Below the pieces are notes generated by a model. It made no database searches, had not been told where the DNA came from, and saw only the letters and a list, made by a program, of their open reading frames with translations. 64,000 nucleotides of DNA. Source: Agrobacterium sp. AGB01 (GTDB taxonomy: Bacteria > Pseudomonadota > Alphaproteobacteria > Rhizobiales > Rhizobiaceae). This document shows positions 61,674 to 64,000 of this stretch, piece by piece (the first letter of the stretch is position 1; each line of letters opens with the position of its first letter). The position numbers were made by a program, and so were the translations under genes. The stretch is taken from contig NZ_JACVAB010000002.1 in NCBI RefSeq assembly GCF_014851585.1, positions 868,001 to 932,000 of the forward strand, written 5' to 3'.

Positions 61674-61972
61674 TGCGATCCTCTCTTTTGGTTTTCACTG
61701 GCAGGCTGTTGTTTTTATCCGTGCCAATGTCTGTTGCGTGGGGTCATTGCACCTCGCTGGCCGGATACTCATACCGTTGCAAATAAAATGCAACCTCAAT
61801 TCCACGATCTGTCAAACAGCTTCGGTATGGTTGTTGTCCGTTCATTCTGCGTACAGGCTTCTCCGTCCATGATTGGAACAATGTCATGGTTGGCGCGTTG
61901 CGCTGACCGGGCACAAAAAAGCCCTGAATGACGCAGATGACAACGAAGCATTCAGGCACATGAGGAAACACG
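61674..61972. promoter_or_regulatory. Divergent control region, amino-acid transporter / OmpA-family gene
   Basis: About 300 bases without a gene. A perfect inverted repeat GTTGCA (61776-61781) / TGCAAC (61789-61794) is a possible operator. Around it CATACCG (about 61770-61776) and CGGTATG (about 61824-61830) form a wider repeat. The leader of the OmpA-family gene can form an 8-bp hairpin (CCTGAATG 61923-61930 with CATTCAGG 61949-61956). Confidence 0.4.
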
Positions 61973-64000
61973 ATGTTGAATAAAACCATGTTGAGGGCCG
62001 GGGTTGTTCTTCCCCTTATGTCCATTGTCATGACGGCTCAACCAGCCGGCGCCATGACATTGAGGCCCACCGTTTCTTTCCAAGCTGAGAGCCGGGATGT
62101 TATTCGCGTACAGGTCAGCGTTGAAGGTGCGCGCCAGCAATTGCAGGCAGCGCAGCAGGCACTGGCTGATGCCCAGGCTAGCGGTGGTGACACTTCTGCC
62201 GCACAGTCGGCCGTAGGGGCCGCGCAGGCAGAGCTTGATGCAGCGCTTGCCGCGCAGAACGCAGCGCCACCACCGGCACCGGAACCCGCACCACCTGCGG
62301 CCGAGCCTGCGCCGGAGCCAGCACCACCACCACCACCCGCCGCTGAGGCACCACCTCCGCCACCGGCACCAGAACCTGCGCCGCCTGCGGCTGAGCCAGC
62401 ACCCGCACCTGAGGCTGCTCCTCCTGCCGCCGAGCAGGCCCCTGAGCCGAAGCGCCGACCAAAACGCGAGCCAGCCGCTGAAGCACCAGCACCTGAGCCG
62501 AAGGAAGCTCCAGTACCGCAGGAATCACCAGCGCCTGAGAAGGCTCCAGTGCCTGAACAGCAGGCAGACCCGCAGCCGGGCCGCCAGCCGGGTGATGACC
62601 AGTCAAAGCAGCGCCCACGCCCGAACCGTGAAAAACCTGCTACACGTCCCGCCGCTGAAGAGCCAGCACCTGTGCCGACACCGGCACCTGCGCCAGATGC
62701 TGCGGCACCTGCACCGGACGCTACTGCACCTGCACCCACCCCGGCACCAGCACCAGATGCGCCGCCAGCCCCTGATGCACCGCCACCACCACAGGACGGT
62801 GCTGCAAGTGGCCAGGCCCCGGCCGGTGAAGCCGTGCCGGATCAGGTCGCTGCTCCGCAGGAAGAAGCTCCTTCCATGACCAAGGAACAGCTGGACCAGG
62901 CCAAGGCCATTGCTGCGGACCCGTCCAAGACCGACGAAACGGTTATTCTGCCGGTCGACAAGGGTGCTGCCGTTCTCGACAGCGACAAGGAAGCGGAACG
63001 TTCTGGCGACAGAAAGTCTCGTGACGAACGCCGCAAGGAACGTGAGCAGGCCGGTGAAGTGAAGGTTCCGACCTCGGATGCCGAAGCACAGGCCATGCGG
63101 CCAGATGGCAAGGCACCACCGCCACCGGTCAAGATGGAAGCCGCAACCGCCCAACAGGGTGAGCGCATAGCCCGTCCACCACGTTTTGAACGTCCGGAAG
63201 GCGTGCGTGAGTGGCAGCCACGCGATGGTGGCCGTCGTAACAACAATGATGATGGCGCCCGTATCATCCTGCAGTTAGGTGACCGCATCATCGTGCGTGG
63301 CGACGATACCAGCCGCTTCGTGCGTGAAGGTGAAGAGCCGTATTACGAGCGTCTGCCAGGTGGCCGTATCCGCGAAACTGTGGAGCGTAACGACGGCACG
63401 CAGGTTGTGACGATCCGTAACCGTTACGGCGACATCATCCAGCGTTCGCGAATCGACAATCGTGGCCGTGAATATGTGCTGTTCTACGCACCGGAACTGA
63501 TGGACCGTCCTGACCGCGAATACGCTTATCGCGATCCGGGCCTCGACCTGCCACCGATGCGCCTGCGCATTCCGGTTCAGGACTACATCATCGACACGAC
63601 CAGCGATCCGGACCGTGACTATTACTCGTTCCTGGAACAGCCGCCCGTCGAACCTGTCGAGCGTGTCTACTCGCTGGATGAGGTGAAGTACTCTGCGCGT
63701 ATTCGTGACAAAGTGCGTCGTATCGACCTCGATACGGTGACCTTTGCGACGGGCAGTGCCGATATTCCGATGAACCAGGCACGCACACTTCGCAAGGTGG
63801 CAGACGCCATCAACAAGACGCTGGACCAGAACCCGGCCGAAACCTTCCTCATTGAAGGTCATACGGATGCCGTCGGTTCTGACGAAAGCAACCTGATCCT
63901 GTCGGACCGTCGCGCTGAATCGGTCGCAAATATCCTGACCGACGTTTACGGCATTCCGCCGGAAAACCTGGCAACGCAGGGCTATGGCGAACGTTACCTG
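61973..64000 (+). CDS. Large OmpA-family protein with Pro/Ala-rich linker, 3' end missing
   Basis: The frame is open from ATG 61973 (GAGGAAACACG upstream) to the right edge, 676 codons. A signal peptide ends near AGA-MT (residue 27). A short coiled coil (about 50-95) is followed by about 200 residues (99-300) of Pro/Ala/Glu repeats such as APEPAPPAAEP. A charged region and beta-rich segments follow, then an OmpA-like peptidoglycan-binding domain from about 581. It has FATGSADI, EGHTDAVG and SDRRAESV, with the Asp and Arg that bind diaminopimelate. It probably spans the periplasm and ties the envelope to the wall. Confidence 0.93.
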   Translation, partial: MLNKTMLRAGVVLPLMSIVMTAQPAGAMTLRPTVSFQAESRDVIRVQVSVEGARQQLQAAQQALADAQASGGDTSAAQSAVGAAQAELDAALAAQNAAPPPAPEPAPPAAEPAPEPAPPPPPAAEAPPPPPAPEPAPPAAEPAPAPEAAPPAAEQAPEPKRRPKREPAAEAPAPEPKEAPVPQESPAPEKAPVPEQQADPQPGRQPGDDQSKQRPRPNREKPATRPAAEEPAPVPTPAPAPDAAAPAPDATAPAPTPAPAPDAPPAPDAPPPPQDGAASGQAPAGEAVPDQVAAPQEEAPSMTKEQLDQAKAIAADPSKTDETVILPVDKGAAVLDSDKEAERSGDRKSRDERRKEREQAGEVKVPTSDAEAQAMRPDGKAPPPPVKMEAATAQQGERIARPPRFERPEGVREWQPRDGGRRNNNDDGARIILQLGDRIIVRGDDTSRFVREGEEPYYERLPGGRIRETVERNDGTQVVTIRNRYGDIIQRSRIDNRGREYVLFYAPELMDRPDREYAYRDPGLDLPPMRLRIPVQDYIIDTTSDPDRDYYSFLEQPPVEPVERVYSLDEVKYSARIRDKVRRIDLDTVTFATGSADIPMNQARTLRKVADAINKTLDQNPAETFLIEGHTDAVGSDESNLILSDRRAESVANILTDVYGIPPENLATQGYGERYL

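Overview
This window is a piece of chromosome from an alphaproteobacterium of the order Hyphomicrobiales (Rhizobiales), most likely family Rhizobiaceae (Agrobacterium/Rhizobium group). The evidence is the protein sequences (a 1378-aa RpoB, a 1404-aa RpoC, a 391-aa EF-Tu, a short-lid adenylate kinase directly after secY), the gene order, and the accessory genes downstream (usg, msrPQ, a PleC/DivJ/PdhS-type kinase, cobS/cobT). I cannot fix the genus from the sequence alone. I see no insertion sequence, prophage, CRISPR array, tRNA or rRNA.

Region 1 (1-32.6 kb) is the transcription/translation supercluster, all on the + strand: rplA (5' end missing)-rplJ-rplL-rpoB-rpoC, then a dihaem cytochrome c peroxidase and a small minus-strand unknown gene, then rpsL-rpsG-fusA-tuf, the S10 block (rpsJ to rpsQ), the spc block (rplN to adk) and the alpha block (rpsM-rpsK-rpoA-rplQ). 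A strong terminator closes it at 32531-32561. Inside this apparently continuous operon there are repeated terminator-like hairpins (rplA/rplJ, rplL/rpoB, rpoB/rpoC, rpsQ/rplN, rplR/rpsE, rplO/secY, rpsM/rpsK, rpsK/rpoA). The transcript is therefore probably segmented and attenuated. The peroxidase gene has a 5' leader that can fold so that its Shine-Dalgarno sequence is paired.

Region 2 (32.6-43.9 kb) holds stress and metabolic genes: a nitrilase-superfamily amidohydrolase paired with a DUF817 membrane protein, a DUF2809 membrane protein, the periplasmic methionine sulfoxide reductase msrP-msrQ, ilvD, a serine beta-lactamase-fold hydrolase, a DegP/HtrA protease, the replication-repair ATPase rarA, an LprI-like protein and a DUF1883 protein. 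A compact three-way-junction RNA fold lies between the protease gene and rarA.

Region 3 (43.9-64 kb) is mixed: a chemoreceptor with a palindrome inside its predicted promoter, an extensin-like lipoprotein, a TauE/SafE permease, an ABC-2 exporter pair, a membrane-anchored retropepsin-like protease, divergent cobS and cobT, dgkA, a membrane histidine kinase, a nuclease next to an iron-sulfur-type uracil-DNA-glycosylase relative, an Lrp/AsnC regulator, an AlkD-like protein, a TPR-methyltransferase, usg, a polar amino-acid ABC uptake system without its own ATPase gene, and the start of a large Pro/Ala-rich OmpA-family protein that runs off the right edge.

Most of the window is conserved core genome. 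I found no convincing new multi-gene system. The most interesting signals are RNA-level or regulatory (peroxidase leader, three-way junction, candidate small RNA, chemoreceptor operator), plus the divergent glycosylase.
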